Assembly (NCBI GenBank): GCA_905206805.1
Contig: CAJLIR010000002.1
Coordinates: forward strand, 62,001 to 126,000
Direction: 5' to 3'
Source: an uncultured Caryophanales bacterium
Lineage (GTDB): Bacteria; Bacillota_I; Bacilli_A; RF39; UBA660
DNA: 64,000 bases
Below the pieces are notes generated by a model, which worked only from the letters and a program-made list of their open reading frames with translations, was not told the origin of the DNA and searched no databases. Numbering within the stretch: the stretch's first letter is position 1; every line of letters starts with the position of its first letter. A program made the position numbers and the translations under genes. Shown piece after piece: positions 15,061 through 23,233 of this stretch.

Positions 15061-17148
15061 ATGATGATAAAAAAATATCCATTTGTAAGTCAAACTGGAA
15101 TAAAGGATTGCGGTGTCGCTTGTTTAAAGATGATTATAAAATATTATGACGGATATATTGGAACAGTTCAATTACAAGGAATGACCAAAACTGATAAATC
15201 CGGAACAACAGCTTATCACTTAATAGAAGCTTTAAAACAAATTGGATTTGAAGCTTATGGAGTAAAAGCTAGTATATCTGATATTAATGAAAAAAATATG
15301 ATATTACCGTGTATTGCAAATGTTACAATAGATAATACATATAATCATTACATTGTAATTTATGAAATAAATTATAAAAAACAGACACTTCTAATTGCTG
15401 ATCCAGCAAAAAAAATATACAAGATTTCTTTTACTGAATTTGAAAAAATATGGAATAACGTGTTTTTATTCATGTACCCTATAAAAAAAATTCCCTTATA
15501 TACAAATGAACATAGTCAATTAAAATTCTTATTAAATATTTTATCTATAAATAAAAAAATACTTATTAATACCGTCTTGATATCTATTTTATATTCCATA
15601 TATTCAGTAATAGGATCTTATTATTTTAAATTTGTTGGAGATGCATTAATCATAAATAATTCTACTAATTTTCTTGTTACAATATTTATTATATTTTTTG
15701 TTATGTTGTTATTTAAACTTTTGTCAAACTATTTTCGAAATCAATTGTTGTTGTACTTAAATGAGAAAATAGAAGCTTCCTTAACAAATGGTATATATAA
15801 AAAAATCATTTTTCTTCCTTATAATTATTATCGGAATCATACAACTGGAGAAATTGTTTCAAGATTAAACGATTTAAGTAAAATAAGGGAAATGATAAAT
15901 AAAATAATAGTTTTTCTATTTATTGATTTGCCGCTATCTATTGTTTCTTTTATAATACTTTATCTTATAAGCAAAGAACTCTTTATAGTTTCATTAGTTA
16001 TAATTATTTTATATATTTTAACTACATTAATTTTAATACCAATATTAAAGCATCATATAGAAATTTGTGAGCAAAAAAAAGTAGAACAGAATTCATATAT
16101 GACAGAAACTATTAATGGATTTGAAAGTATAAAAGGTATTGGAATTGAAAATTTAGTTATAAAAAAGTTTAATAATAAACTTATAAATTTCTTAAATAAA
16201 TTATTTAATTTCGAAACATCTTTTAATAAACAATATTTATTAAAAGAGGCAATTTGTGATATAGGATTAATTTTAATAATTTTTATTGGTAGTTTATTAA
16301 TTGTGGAGGAGAAATTAACTATTGGAGGATTATTGTTATTTAATTCATTATTTTCATATTTTATATTGCCGTTTAAAAATACGTTAGAACTAGGAATTTT
16401 AATTATGGAAAGTAAAGTAACACTAAAACGTATCTTAGAAATTACTGAATATAAAATTGATGATGGGTTTTTAGAAAAAGATATGGTAGGAAATATTATG
16501 GTTCAAAACTTGAAATATAGTTATGATAGTATAAATCCTATTTTAGAAAATATAAACTTAAATATTAACATAGGTGAAAAAATTATGGTTGTTGGAAAAA
16601 GTGGTAGTGGAAAAAGCACTTTATTTAAATTAATTATGAAATATTATAATTTAGATAGAAATCAAATTAAAATAGATAATATTGACATAAATGATTATAA
16701 AGATATTTGCATTAAAAACAATATAGTGTATATATCCCAAAATGAAACGCTTTTTACTGATACATTATATAATAATATAAATTTAAACAATGGATCAAAT
16801 GAAAAATTTTTAGAAATTGCTAATATGTGTTATATTGACGAAATAATTAAAAATAAAAATACAGGATTTTATACTTTAGTAGAAGAAAATGGTTTTAATT
16901 TTTCCGGTGGTGAGAGACAAAGAATTGTTTTAGCTAGAAGTTTAATGAAAGATTTTAAAATTTTGATAATTGATGAAGGCTTAAATCAAGTTGACATTGA
17001 TTTGGAGAGGAGAATTTTAAAAAATATTTTAACTAAATATAAAGATAAAACAATAATTGTAGTATCACATAGAATGGATAATATAGATTTGTTTGATAGA
17101 GTAATAGAATTTTCTAATCATAAAATAATAAAGGATGAATGTAAATGA
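15061..17148 (+). CDS. Bacteriocin-processing ABC exporter with C39 peptidase domain
   Basis: 695 residues. An N-terminal C39 cysteine peptidase (catalytic Cys17 in GIKDCGVACLKM, His near 97 in NHYIV, Asp near 114 in ADPA) removes double-glycine leaders; a six-helix membrane domain follows (about 160-430); and the C-terminal ATPase has Walker A GKSGSGKST near 512, signature FSGGERQR near 614 and Walker B ILIIDEG near 637. Such proteins cleave and export class II bacteriocins. GGGAGG precedes two adjacent ATGs (15061, 15064; the second has more usual spacing). The next gene overlaps at ATGA. Confidence 0.93.
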   Translation: MMIKKYPFVSQTGIKDCGVACLKMIIKYYDGYIGTVQLQGMTKTDKSGTTAYHLIEALKQIGFEAYGVKASISDINEKNMILPCIANVTIDNTYNHYIVIYEINYKKQTLLIADPAKKIYKISFTEFEKIWNNVFLFMYPIKKIPLYTNEHSQLKFLLNILSINKKILINTVLISILYSIYSVIGSYYFKFVGDALIINNSTNFLVTIFIIFFVMLLFKLLSNYFRNQLLLYLNEKIEASLTNGIYKKIIFLPYNYYRNHTTGEIVSRLNDLSKIREMINKIIVFLFIDLPLSIVSFIILYLISKELFIVSLVIIILYILTTLILIPILKHHIEICEQKKVEQNSYMTETINGFESIKGIGIENLVIKKFNNKLINFLNKLFNFETSFNKQYLLKEAICDIGLILIIFIGSLLIVEEKLTIGGLLLFNSLFSYFILPFKNTLELGILIMESKVTLKRILEITEYKIDDGFLEKDMVGNIMVQNLKYSYDSINPILENINLNINIGEKIMVVGKSGSGKSTLFKLIMKYYNLDRNQIKIDNIDINDYKDICIKNNIVYISQNETLFTDTLYNNINLNNGSNEKFLEIANMCYIDEIIKNKNTGFYTLVEENGFNFSGGERQRIVLARSLMKDFKILIIDEGLNQVDIDLERRILKNILTKYKDKTIIVVSHRMDNIDLFDRVIEFSNHKIIKDECK

Positions 17149-17588
17149 GTGACATAAACGACATAGAAAAGATAGAGTTTATTTTAAGAAGAGAACCTAA
17201 AAAAATATATTCTATTAATATATTACTCATATTAACAATTATTATCTTCTTAATTATTTGTTATTTTGTTAAATATCCTAAAGAAAAAATTTATATTGCT
17301 AGTGTTATTTTAGAAAAAGATTATATATATTTGACAACTAATATAACTAAAGAGAGTATGGAAAATTTAGAAACTAGTAAATTGTTTATTGATAAAAATA
17401 GTTATGATTTTAATCTTGTACAATTTGAACAAGGAAATGATAATAATTATACTGTAACTATACAAATAGATGAGTTACAAATTAAAGAAAACCAAGAATA
17501 TGTTGTTATTTATTTGAAAGAAAAAGATACAACCTTATTTGAAGAATTAAAAAAGAAATTAAAGGAGGTATTCAATGAGGAAACTTGA
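17145..17588 (+). CDS. Membrane-anchored bacteriocin export accessory protein
   Basis: 147 residues: a short cytoplasmic start, one membrane helix at about 24-43, then an extracytoplasmic domain of predicted beta-strands. Position after a C39 exporter, with ATGA overlap, suggests the role of a HlyD/MesE-type partner, but it is far shorter than those adaptors and lacks their coiled coil. Could instead be an immunity or chaperone-like protein. Its end overlaps the first bacteriocin gene by 14 nt. Confidence 0.6.
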   Translation: MSDINDIEKIEFILRREPKKIYSINILLILTIIIFLIICYFVKYPKEKIYIASVILEKDYIYLTTNITKESMENLETSKLFIDKNSYDFNLVQFEQGNDNNYTVTIQIDELQIKENQEYVVIYLKEKDTTLFEELKKKLKEVFNEET

Positions 17589-17712
17589 TAATATGGAACT
17601 AGAACAAGTAACAGGTGGTGGAATTGGTACTTGGTTATTAATAGGTGGAGGGGTAGTATTTATAATTGGAGTAATAGACGGCTACGTTAGACCACTTGCT
17701 TGCAATTTTTAA
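17575..17712 (+). CDS. Double-glycine bacteriocin precursor, peptide 1
   Basis: 45 residues. The leader MRKLDNMELEQVTGG has the classic double-glycine pattern (EL-x2-V-x-GG), matching the C39 exporter upstream. The core of about 30 residues is glycine-rich and hydrophobic with GxxxG-type spacing and ends in DGYVRPLACN, an ending I recall from class II bacteriocin-like peptides of gut Firmicutes (memory, not a search). AAAGGAGG lies 6 nt before ATG. Likely forms a membrane-active pair with the next peptide. Confidence 0.8.
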   Translation: MRKLDNMELEQVTGGGIGTWLLIGGGVVFIIGVIDGYVRPLACNF

Positions 17713-17730
17713 AAATGAAAGGATGATTTT

Positions 17731-17889
17731 ATGATACAATTAGAAAAGAAAGAATTACTAAATATTAATGGAGGAAGCATTTCAGGAACAATGATAAATG
17801 CGTTTTCTAAAGCATTAAATTCACTACTTGATTTAGGTAGAAGCCTAGGAACCGCTATTCGTAGAATTTCATCTGGTAATTTATGCTAG
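17731..17889 (+). CDS. Double-glycine bacteriocin precursor, peptide 2
   Basis: 52 residues. Leader MIQLEKKELLNINGG ends in GG after EL-x2-I-N, then a core of 37 residues containing an amphipathic helix, a GRSLGTAIRR motif and a C-terminal Cys. AAGGA lies about 7 nt upstream of ATG. Two adjacent GG-leader peptides with helix-helix contact motifs are the hallmark of class IIb (two-peptide) bacteriocins. Its stop codon overlaps the next start. Confidence 0.8.
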   Translation: MIQLEKKELLNINGGSISGTMINAFSKALNSLLDLGRSLGTAIRRISSGNLC

Positions 17890-18053
17890 ATAAAATAAAA
17901 ACAAATAAACAAATAAAAATAATCACCGTCCTAATTTTCTCCATTATTTTTTGTTTATTTTGTTTACCATTATTTCATATATTGATTGAAATAACAGTTA
18001 ATGCTGGTAGAATAGTTGGATCATTTATTAGAAATTACTGTAAAGTTTTTTAA
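17883..18053 (+). CDS. Small membrane protein, candidate bacteriocin immunity peptide
   Basis: 56 residues: basic N-terminus (KIKTNKQIK), one long hydrophobic helix (about 13-38), then NAGRIVGSFIRNYC. The C-terminal GR-x2-G-[ST]-x-IR pattern matches that of peptide 2 (GRSLGTAIRR). The ATG overlaps the stop of the peptide 2 gene (17883-17889), so production is coupled. Immunity by competing for the partner peptide or receptor is inference; no leader is present. Confidence 0.6.
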   Translation: MLDKIKTNKQIKIITVLIFSIIFCLFCLPLFHILIEITVNAGRIVGSFIRNYCKVF

Positions 18054-18081
18054 AAAAAGAGAAAAAATCTCTTTTTTTTAT
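18050..18081 (+). terminator. Rho-independent terminator of the bacteriocin operon
   Basis: AAAAAAGAGA / TCTCTTTTTTT stem with an A-rich loop and T-run. Confidence 0.85.
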
Positions 18082-18100
18082 AATCTTTGTAAAAAATTTG

Positions 18101-18129
18101 TTGAAAAATAAGTACTTAGGTGATATAAT
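18101..18129 (+). promoter_or_regulatory. Sigma-A promoter of rpsU
   Basis: TTGAAA (18101-18106), 17 nt, TATAAT (18124-18129), about 30 nt before the ribosome-binding site. Confidence 0.75.
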
Positions 18130-18162
18130 AACACTAGTTTTAGAAGAAGGGAGGGATACTAA

Positions 18163-18366
18163 ATGACAAAAGTTGTTGTCCATGACGGAAATGTTGATGG
18201 TGCTATTCGTGTACTAAAACAAAGAAATGCAAAAAGTGGCCTCCAAAAAGAAATTAGAGAAAGACAAGAAGGATTTCTAAAACCAGGAGTTAAGCGTAGA
18301 AAAGCAAAAGAAGAAGCTATTAAAAATAGTCGTAAAAAAAATAGAGAATATAATAGAGCCGCATAA
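18163..18366 (+). CDS. rpsU: Ribosomal protein bS21
   Basis: 67 residues, very basic, with the family's central LKQRNAKSGLQKEIRERQ and C-terminal RRKAKEEAI. Component of the 30S subunit near the anti-Shine-Dalgarno end of 16S rRNA. AAGGGAGGG precedes ATG. Followed by yqeY, the usual neighbour. Confidence 0.95.
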   Translation: MTKVVVHDGNVDGAIRVLKQRNAKSGLQKEIRERQEGFLKPGVKRRKAKEEAIKNSRKKNREYNRAA

Positions 18367-18378
18367 TGTGGCTTTTTA
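18357..18378 (+). terminator. Intercistronic terminator overlapping the rpsU stop codon
   Basis: AGCCGCA (18357-18363), loop TAA (the rpsU stop itself), TGTGGCT (18367-18373), then TTTTT. Would set a high rpsU to yqeY ratio. Confidence 0.65.
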
Positions 18379-18395
18379 TTAAAGAAAGGATTTTT

Positions 18396-18839
18396 ATGCG
18401 TAATAAAATATTAGAAGATTTAAAAGCTGCCATGAAAGCACAAGAAAAGGAAAAATTATCAGTAATCAGGATGATTAAAGGTGCTATTCAAATGGAAGAA
18501 TTAAATAAAAAACACGAATTATCAGATGATGAAGTAATTGCTATAATTTCAAAACAAATTAAATCAAGAAAAGAATCAATTGTTGAATTTGAAAAAGCTA
18601 ATCGTACTGATTTAGTTGAACAAAATAAACGCGAAATTGAAATTTTAAATACATATATGCCTGAACAACTAAGTGAAGAAGAGGTAAATAAAGTTATAGA
18701 TGATGCTTTTAATAAACTAAATCCAACAGGAATGTCTGATATGGGAAAAATTATTGGTTCTATATCACCAATTTTAAAAGGAAAAACAGATATGGGATTA
18801 GTAAGTAAAATTGTAAAGGAAAAATTAAATAATTTATAA
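18396..18839 (+). CDS. yqeY: YqeY family protein (GatB/YqeY domain)
   Basis: 147 residues, helix-rich. KAAMKAQEKEKLSVIRMIKGAIQ and the C-terminal TGMSDMGKIIGSI...GKTDMG segment are diagnostic. The domain is shared with the tail of GatB (tRNA amidotransferase) and is thought to bind tRNA; the role of the free protein is unclear. AAGAAAGGA is 5 nt before ATG 18396. Confidence 0.9.
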   Translation: MRNKILEDLKAAMKAQEKEKLSVIRMIKGAIQMEELNKKHELSDDEVIAIISKQIKSRKESIVEFEKANRTDLVEQNKREIEILNTYMPEQLSEEEVNKVIDDAFNKLNPTGMSDMGKIIGSISPILKGKTDMGLVSKIVKEKLNNL

Positions 18840-18844
18840 TATTC

Positions 18845-18876
18845 GAGGAATGTTTGAAATAAAACATCCTTTTTAT
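18845..18876 (+). terminator. Rho-independent terminator
   Basis: AGGAATGTTT / AAACATCCT stem with one bulge, followed by TTTTTATTT. Confidence 0.7.
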
Positions 18877-18896
18877 TTAATTTTTTTTGTATCGTA

Positions 18897-18925
18897 TTGA
18901 CAAGTGTATAATAAACACTTATAAT
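18897..18925 (+). promoter_or_regulatory. nrtR promoter with embedded palindromic operator
   Basis: Perfect TTGACA (18897-18902), 17-nt spacer, TATAAT (18920-18925). The spacer holds AAGTGT (18902-18907) and ACACTT (18915-18920) as an inverted repeat; GTGTATAATAAACACTTA (18904-18921) recurs before tdk. A bound dimer would block RNA polymerase. Confidence 0.75.
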
Positions 18926-18942
18926 AAAAATTGTGATGATAG

Positions 18943-19617
18943 ATGGATATAAAAAATAGTTGTTATAAGAATCAAGGAATACATGTTATAACTGCGATTT
19001 TCACAGTTGAAAAAGGAATTCCTAAAGTATTATTAATTAAAAGAAAAAATGAACCATTTTATGGTGAGTGGTGTCTAACTGGTGGCGCATTACAAAATAA
19101 TGAAGATTTAATTGATGGAGCTAAAAGAGAAATTTATGAAAAATCTGGAATAGATAATATTGATATATATGAATTTAAAGCTTTTGGAAAATTAAATAGG
19201 TCACCAGTTATGAGAATGGTAGCTATAGGATATATTGGGGTTATAGATTTGAATAGGGTTAATATTTTAAAGGAAACTACAAAAACATCTAATGCTGATT
19301 GGTTTTCGTTTGATAAAATACCATCTCTAGCTTATGATCATGAAGAAATATTAAGGTATGCTATAGAATTTTTAAAGCAAAAAATAACTGAATCAAATAT
19401 CTTATCATCATTGTTTCCTAACAATTTTACTATGCCAGAATTACAAAAAGTATATGAAGCAATTTTAAACAAAAAATTTGATAGAAGAAATTTTAGAAAA
19501 AAAATATTAAGTTTAAATATAGTAGAAGATACAAATTTAACAACTAAATTTGAGGGCAAGAAACCTGCTAAATTATATAAGTTTAAAAAAAATATAGAAA
19601 ATAAAAGTGTATTTTAA
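18943..19617 (+). CDS. nrtR: NrtR-type Nudix-related transcriptional regulator
   Basis: 224 residues. Residues about 10-145 form a Nudix-fold domain whose catalytic box is degenerate (REIYEKSG instead of RE-U-x-EE-x-G), as in NrtR repressors that sense ADP-ribose-type ligands. Residues about 155-215 are a winged helix: FTMPELQKVYEAIL, DRRNFRKKIL, then the GKKPAKLYKF wing. NrtR proteins usually control NAD metabolism; here the next gene is thymidine kinase and the shared box precedes both. Ribosome-binding site is weak (GTGATGAT). Confidence 0.85.
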   Translation: MDIKNSCYKNQGIHVITAIFTVEKGIPKVLLIKRKNEPFYGEWCLTGGALQNNEDLIDGAKREIYEKSGIDNIDIYEFKAFGKLNRSPVMRMVAIGYIGVIDLNRVNILKETTKTSNADWFSFDKIPSLAYDHEEILRYAIEFLKQKITESNILSSLFPNNFTMPELQKVYEAILNKKFDRRNFRKKILSLNIVEDTNLTTKFEGKKPAKLYKFKKNIENKSVF

Positions 19618-19641
19618 TACATTTTTATTAAATATACTAAT

Positions 19642-19659
19642 GTGTAATTTAAACACTTA
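19642..19659 (+). promoter_or_regulatory. NrtR-like operator before tdk
   Basis: GTGTAATTTAAACACTTA, differing from the box at 18904-18921 only in the A/T centre. It sits between a TATACT (-10 candidate, 19632) and the tdk ribosome-binding site. Confidence 0.7.
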
Positions 19660-19669
19660 TGGAGGAGTT

Positions 19670-20269
19670 ATGTCAAAATTATATTTTAGATATGGAGCTA
19701 TGAATGCTGGTAAAAGTGCTGCCTTATTGCAAACAGCGTACAATTATAAGGAAAAGAATAAAAAGGTTATTTTAATTAAACCTAGATTAGATACAAAAGG
19801 TGGTAATAAAATAACATCTAGAATAGGAATTAGCTCTGATGTTGATATTTTATTAGGTTTTGGTGAAAGTTTAAATAAGTTAAAATACAAAAAAATTATC
19901 AAAAATTCTGATTGTATTTTGGTTGATGAAAGTCAATTTTTAAGCGAGAAACAAGTTGAAGAATTGTGGCTAATAACTAAAAAATGTGATATTCCAGTAA
20001 TATGTTATGGAATAAAAACAAATTTTCAAAGTAAATTGTTTGAAGGTAGTAAACGTTTACTAGAATTATCTGATGAATTAGAAGAATTAGCAACTATCTG
20101 TTCTTGTGGACAAAAGGCAAGATTTAATTCAAGAATTATTAACGGTAAATATGTTACTGTTGGTGATAATATAGAAATCGATAATAATGAAAAAATAAAA
20201 TATGAATCACTTTGTGGAAATTGTTATATAAAAAAAGTTATAGAGGAGGCAAATGAAGATGTTATATAA
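19670..20269 (+). CDS. tdk: Thymidine kinase
   Basis: 199 residues. Walker A GAMNAGKS (residues 9-16), Walker B-like VDESQFL near 86, lasso segment (about 145-165) and two zinc-binding Cys pairs (CSC and CGNC). Salvages thymidine to dTMP. GGAGGAG precedes ATG 19670. Positioned under an NrtR-like operator, so probably controlled by the upstream regulator. Overlaps the next gene by 11 nt. Confidence 0.92.
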   Translation: MSKLYFRYGAMNAGKSAALLQTAYNYKEKNKKVILIKPRLDTKGGNKITSRIGISSDVDILLGFGESLNKLKYKKIIKNSDCILVDESQFLSEKQVEELWLITKKCDIPVICYGIKTNFQSKLFEGSKRLLELSDELEELATICSCGQKARFNSRIINGKYVTVGDNIEIDNNEKIKYESLCGNCYIKKVIEEANEDVI

Positions 20270-20957
20270 ATATGAAGGTGAATTTTTATTATCATTTGAT
20301 GTTGATATTAATTATGATAAATTAAAAAAAATAAGGGAAGACATTATAGAAAATTGTAGTGTAATAAAAAAATGTGAAGGTGTATTTTCTGATGAGTACT
20401 TTTACAAAAAAAATAAACAAAATAGAAAAAATTTTTTTAAAAAAGAATTAGATCATGTAGAAAAAAATCATTGGTGTCCAGATATATATTATTATAAATA
20501 TGAATATGATGAATATTGCCTTCCTGAAATAATAAATGTGATTGATGATATTTTAAAGGGTAATTATGAAAGAATTAATGATCTATTTTCTACAGAGGAT
20601 ATAAAAATTGATATTAATGACTATAGAGACAATAAAGCTTTATATGATGTTATAAATTTAATTAATGATTATAAAATAACAAATAATGAAATTAGTATAA
20701 ATAGAGCAAAATATATATTAAGAAATTTTAATCATATAAAACTTGAAGATAAACAAAAAAGTGTTAAAGATTACTATCCTGAACTAATTAAATGTTTTTC
20801 CTTTACAAAAAAATCATCTATAAGTAATTTAGAGTTTGAAAAATTAAAAAGTTTTTTAGGTGATGAATGGATTGAAAAAATGACTAATTTTTTTGATTAT
20901 CAGGAAAATTCAGAAAAATTAGTTACTAATCAATATGTTAAAAAATTAATGAAATAA
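20259..20957 (+). CDS. Hypothetical protein coupled to tdk
   Basis: 232 residues, Asn/Lys/Asp-rich, largely helical, no membrane segment or family recognised. GGAGG at 20245-20249 favours the ATG at 20259 (9-nt spacing) over 20253 (3 nt). It overlaps the end of tdk and ends at a terminator, so it belongs to the nrtR-tdk unit. A HWCPDIYYY segment near 73 is the only distinctive feature. Confidence 0.6.
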   Translation: MLYKYEGEFLLSFDVDINYDKLKKIREDIIENCSVIKKCEGVFSDEYFYKKNKQNRKNFFKKELDHVEKNHWCPDIYYYKYEYDEYCLPEIINVIDDILKGNYERINDLFSTEDIKIDINDYRDNKALYDVINLINDYKITNNEISINRAKYILRNFNHIKLEDKQKSVKDYYPELIKCFSFTKKSSISNLEFEKLKSFLGDEWIEKMTNFFDYQENSEKLVTNQYVKKLMK

Positions 20958-20977
20958 AGGCTATCTATGCCTTTTTG
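20956..20977 (+). terminator. Rho-independent terminator
   Basis: AAAGGC / GCCTTTTT with a 7-nt loop. Confidence 0.75.
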
Positions 20978-21006
20978 TTGTTTTATAAAAATATATAGAG
21001 TATAAT
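20978..21006 (+). promoter_or_regulatory. Promoter of the ABC exporter genes
   Basis: TTGTTT (20978-20983), 17 nt, TATAAT (21001-21006). Confidence 0.6.
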
Positions 21007-21030
21007 TATATTAACGGCGGGAGGAATTTT

Positions 21031-21930
21031 ATGTTAATTGTTGATAAAATTACAAAATATTATGGTGATTTTAAAGCGGTAGATAATTTATCATTTAAAG
21101 TAAAAGAGGGTGAAATATTTGGTCTTTTAGGTGTAAATGGAGCCGGAAAAACTACTACATTTAGAATGATTATGGGACTTTTAGAACCGACTAGTGGTAG
21201 TATTACTTTAGATGGTAAAAAAATTGATTATTCAGTTACTGATAAAATTGGCTTTTTAACTGAGGAGAGAAGTTTATTACTTAAAATGACAGTTAAAGAA
21301 CAATGTTTATTTTATGGTACTTTAAAAGGTATGAGTGAAAATGATATTTTAACTAAACTTGATACTTTATTAAATCGTTTTAATATTAGTGAATATAAGG
21401 ATAAAAAAATAAAGGAATTATCGAAAGGTAATCAACAGAAAGTACAATTTATAACAGCTATTATAAATGATCCAAAATTACTTATTTTAGATGAACCATT
21501 TTCGGGACTAGATCCTATTAATATTGAATTATTTAAAAATGTTATACTTGAAATGTCTAAAAAAGGTAGTATGATTATATTTTCATCTCATCAGATGAAT
21601 CATGTTGAGTTATTTTGTAAAAAAATAGTAGTTATGTTAAGAGGTAAAGCAGTGCTTGATGGATATATTAGTGATATAAAAGAACAATATAGAAAGAAAA
21701 ATATTCTAATTAAAGCTGAAATTCAAAAAGATGTGTTAGAGAGTATTGATGGTGTTTTATCAGTAACAGAAAAAGCTGATGAATTTGAGGTTAAAATAGA
21801 AAATTCTGATATTGTAGATAATGTATTTAAAGTAGTTAGTAAATGTAAATGTGTTACTAAATTTGTTGTAGAAGAACCATCATTAAATGAAATTTTTGTT
21901 GAGAGGGTTGGTGAAAGCTATGAAAAGTAA
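21031..21930 (+). CDS. ABC transporter ATP-binding protein (NatA-like)
   Basis: 299 residues. Walker A GVNGAGKTT near 38, Q-loop replaced by the TEERSLL segment of the NatA/EcsA-type, signature LSKGNQQK near 131, Walker B LLILDEPFSG and H-loop SSHQM. A C-terminal domain (220-299) with two beta-alpha units is typical of Na+/drug-export ATPases. The permease gene overlaps its 3' end. Substrate unknown. Confidence 0.9.
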   Translation: MLIVDKITKYYGDFKAVDNLSFKVKEGEIFGLLGVNGAGKTTTFRMIMGLLEPTSGSITLDGKKIDYSVTDKIGFLTEERSLLLKMTVKEQCLFYGTLKGMSENDILTKLDTLLNRFNISEYKDKKIKELSKGNQQKVQFITAIINDPKLLILDEPFSGLDPINIELFKNVILEMSKKGSMIIFSSHQMNHVELFCKKIVVMLRGKAVLDGYISDIKEQYRKKNILIKAEIQKDVLESIDGVLSVTEKADEFEVKIENSDIVDNVFKVVSKCKCVTKFVVEEPSLNEIFVERVGESYEK

Positions 21931-23233
21931 ATTGAACTACTTAATTGGAATGAGTTTAAATAGAAAAATAAAAACTAAATGGTTTTTAGTTGCTAATATA
22001 ATTATAGCAATTGTAATTGTTGGTGTAATTAATATAGATAGTATTATAACTTTTTTTGGAGGAGATTTCTCGTCAGCTCAAAAAGTATATGTTATCGATA
22101 ATACAGATAAATCTTATGATATTTTAGAAGAACAATTAAATGCATCAGGTCTTGAAATAGTTGATAGTGATACAAAAAAATTTGATGTTGAAAAAACTGA
22201 TAAAACTGCTAATGAAATAATAGAAGAAGATAAGAAATCAATTGTAATAGAATTAAATGAAAGTGAGACTAATGAATTAAAAGCTAAAATAATAAGTCAA
22301 AGTTTTATTGAGGCAATTGATTATCAACTTATAACTAATGCTTTAACTAATACGAAAGTTAGTTTAAATATCTTATCTTCTGATATATCTATTGAAGAGA
22401 TTAATAAATTATATGAACCAATTGAAATTGAACGCGAAATTTTAAATGAATCTGAAAAATCTGAAGATGAAAATACAAATATGATTATGACAACTGTTTT
22501 TCCAGTAATTATCTTACCATTTTTTATGTTATCAATTTTCTTAGTTCAAATGATTGGCGCAGAAGTTAATGATGAAAAAACAACTAGAGGAATGGAAATA
22601 ATTATTTCTAATGTGTCACCAAAAACTCATTTTGCTTCTAAAGTAATAGCTGGAAACTTATTTGTTTTAATTCAAGGAATTTTACTTGTTTTATTTGCGA
22701 CTATTGGATTTTTTGTAAGAAAGTTAGTAGGTGGAAGCAATATTGCTAATGGACTTGGAACAGAAGTAAGTAATGTAATAAATGATATTTTATCATCTAG
22801 TTTAGGTAGCCAGTTAATTTATATAATACCTCTTGTTTTAATTTTAATGATTTTAACATTTATAGCTTATTCGCTTATGGCAGGGGTGTTAGCTTCTATG
22901 ACAACTAATACTGAAGATTTTCAACAACTTCAAACTCCTATTATGATTATATCGCTTGTAGGATATTATCTAGCTATGATGGCATCTGTATTTAATGGAG
23001 CACTATTTATAAAAATATTTGCATTTATACCATTTATTTCAGCTATTTTAGCGCCTTCATTATTAATGTTAGGTCAAATTGGAATTTTTCAAATGATAAT
23101 ATCAATTTTGATTATGGTTTTAACAAACTATTTACTAATAAAATATGGTATGAGAATTTATAAAGTTGGTATTTTAAATTATTCATCAAAAGGATTATGG
23201 AAAAAAATGTTTAAGGCGGCTAAAAGTGAGTAA
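21920..23233 (+). CDS. ABC-2 permease (NatB-like)
   Basis: 437 residues. One N-terminal helix (about 21-42), a large extracytoplasmic loop (about 45-190), then five or more helices; GMEIIISNVSP near 230 is the conserved ABC-2 segment (usually EK-x-RG-x-EI-x2-S). Pairs with the upstream ATPase; start ATG 21920 overlaps it by 11 nt. The family exports Na+ or antimicrobial compounds. Confidence 0.87.
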   Translation: MKSKLNYLIGMSLNRKIKTKWFLVANIIIAIVIVGVINIDSIITFFGGDFSSAQKVYVIDNTDKSYDILEEQLNASGLEIVDSDTKKFDVEKTDKTANEIIEEDKKSIVIELNESETNELKAKIISQSFIEAIDYQLITNALTNTKVSLNILSSDISIEEINKLYEPIEIEREILNESEKSEDENTNMIMTTVFPVIILPFFMLSIFLVQMIGAEVNDEKTTRGMEIIISNVSPKTHFASKVIAGNLFVLIQGILLVLFATIGFFVRKLVGGSNIANGLGTEVSNVINDILSSSLGSQLIYIIPLVLILMILTFIAYSLMAGVLASMTTNTEDFQQLQTPIMIISLVGYYLAMMASVFNGALFIKIFAFIPFISAILAPSLLMLGQIGIFQMIISILIMVLTNYLLIKYGMRIYKVGILNYSSKGLWKKMFKAAKSE

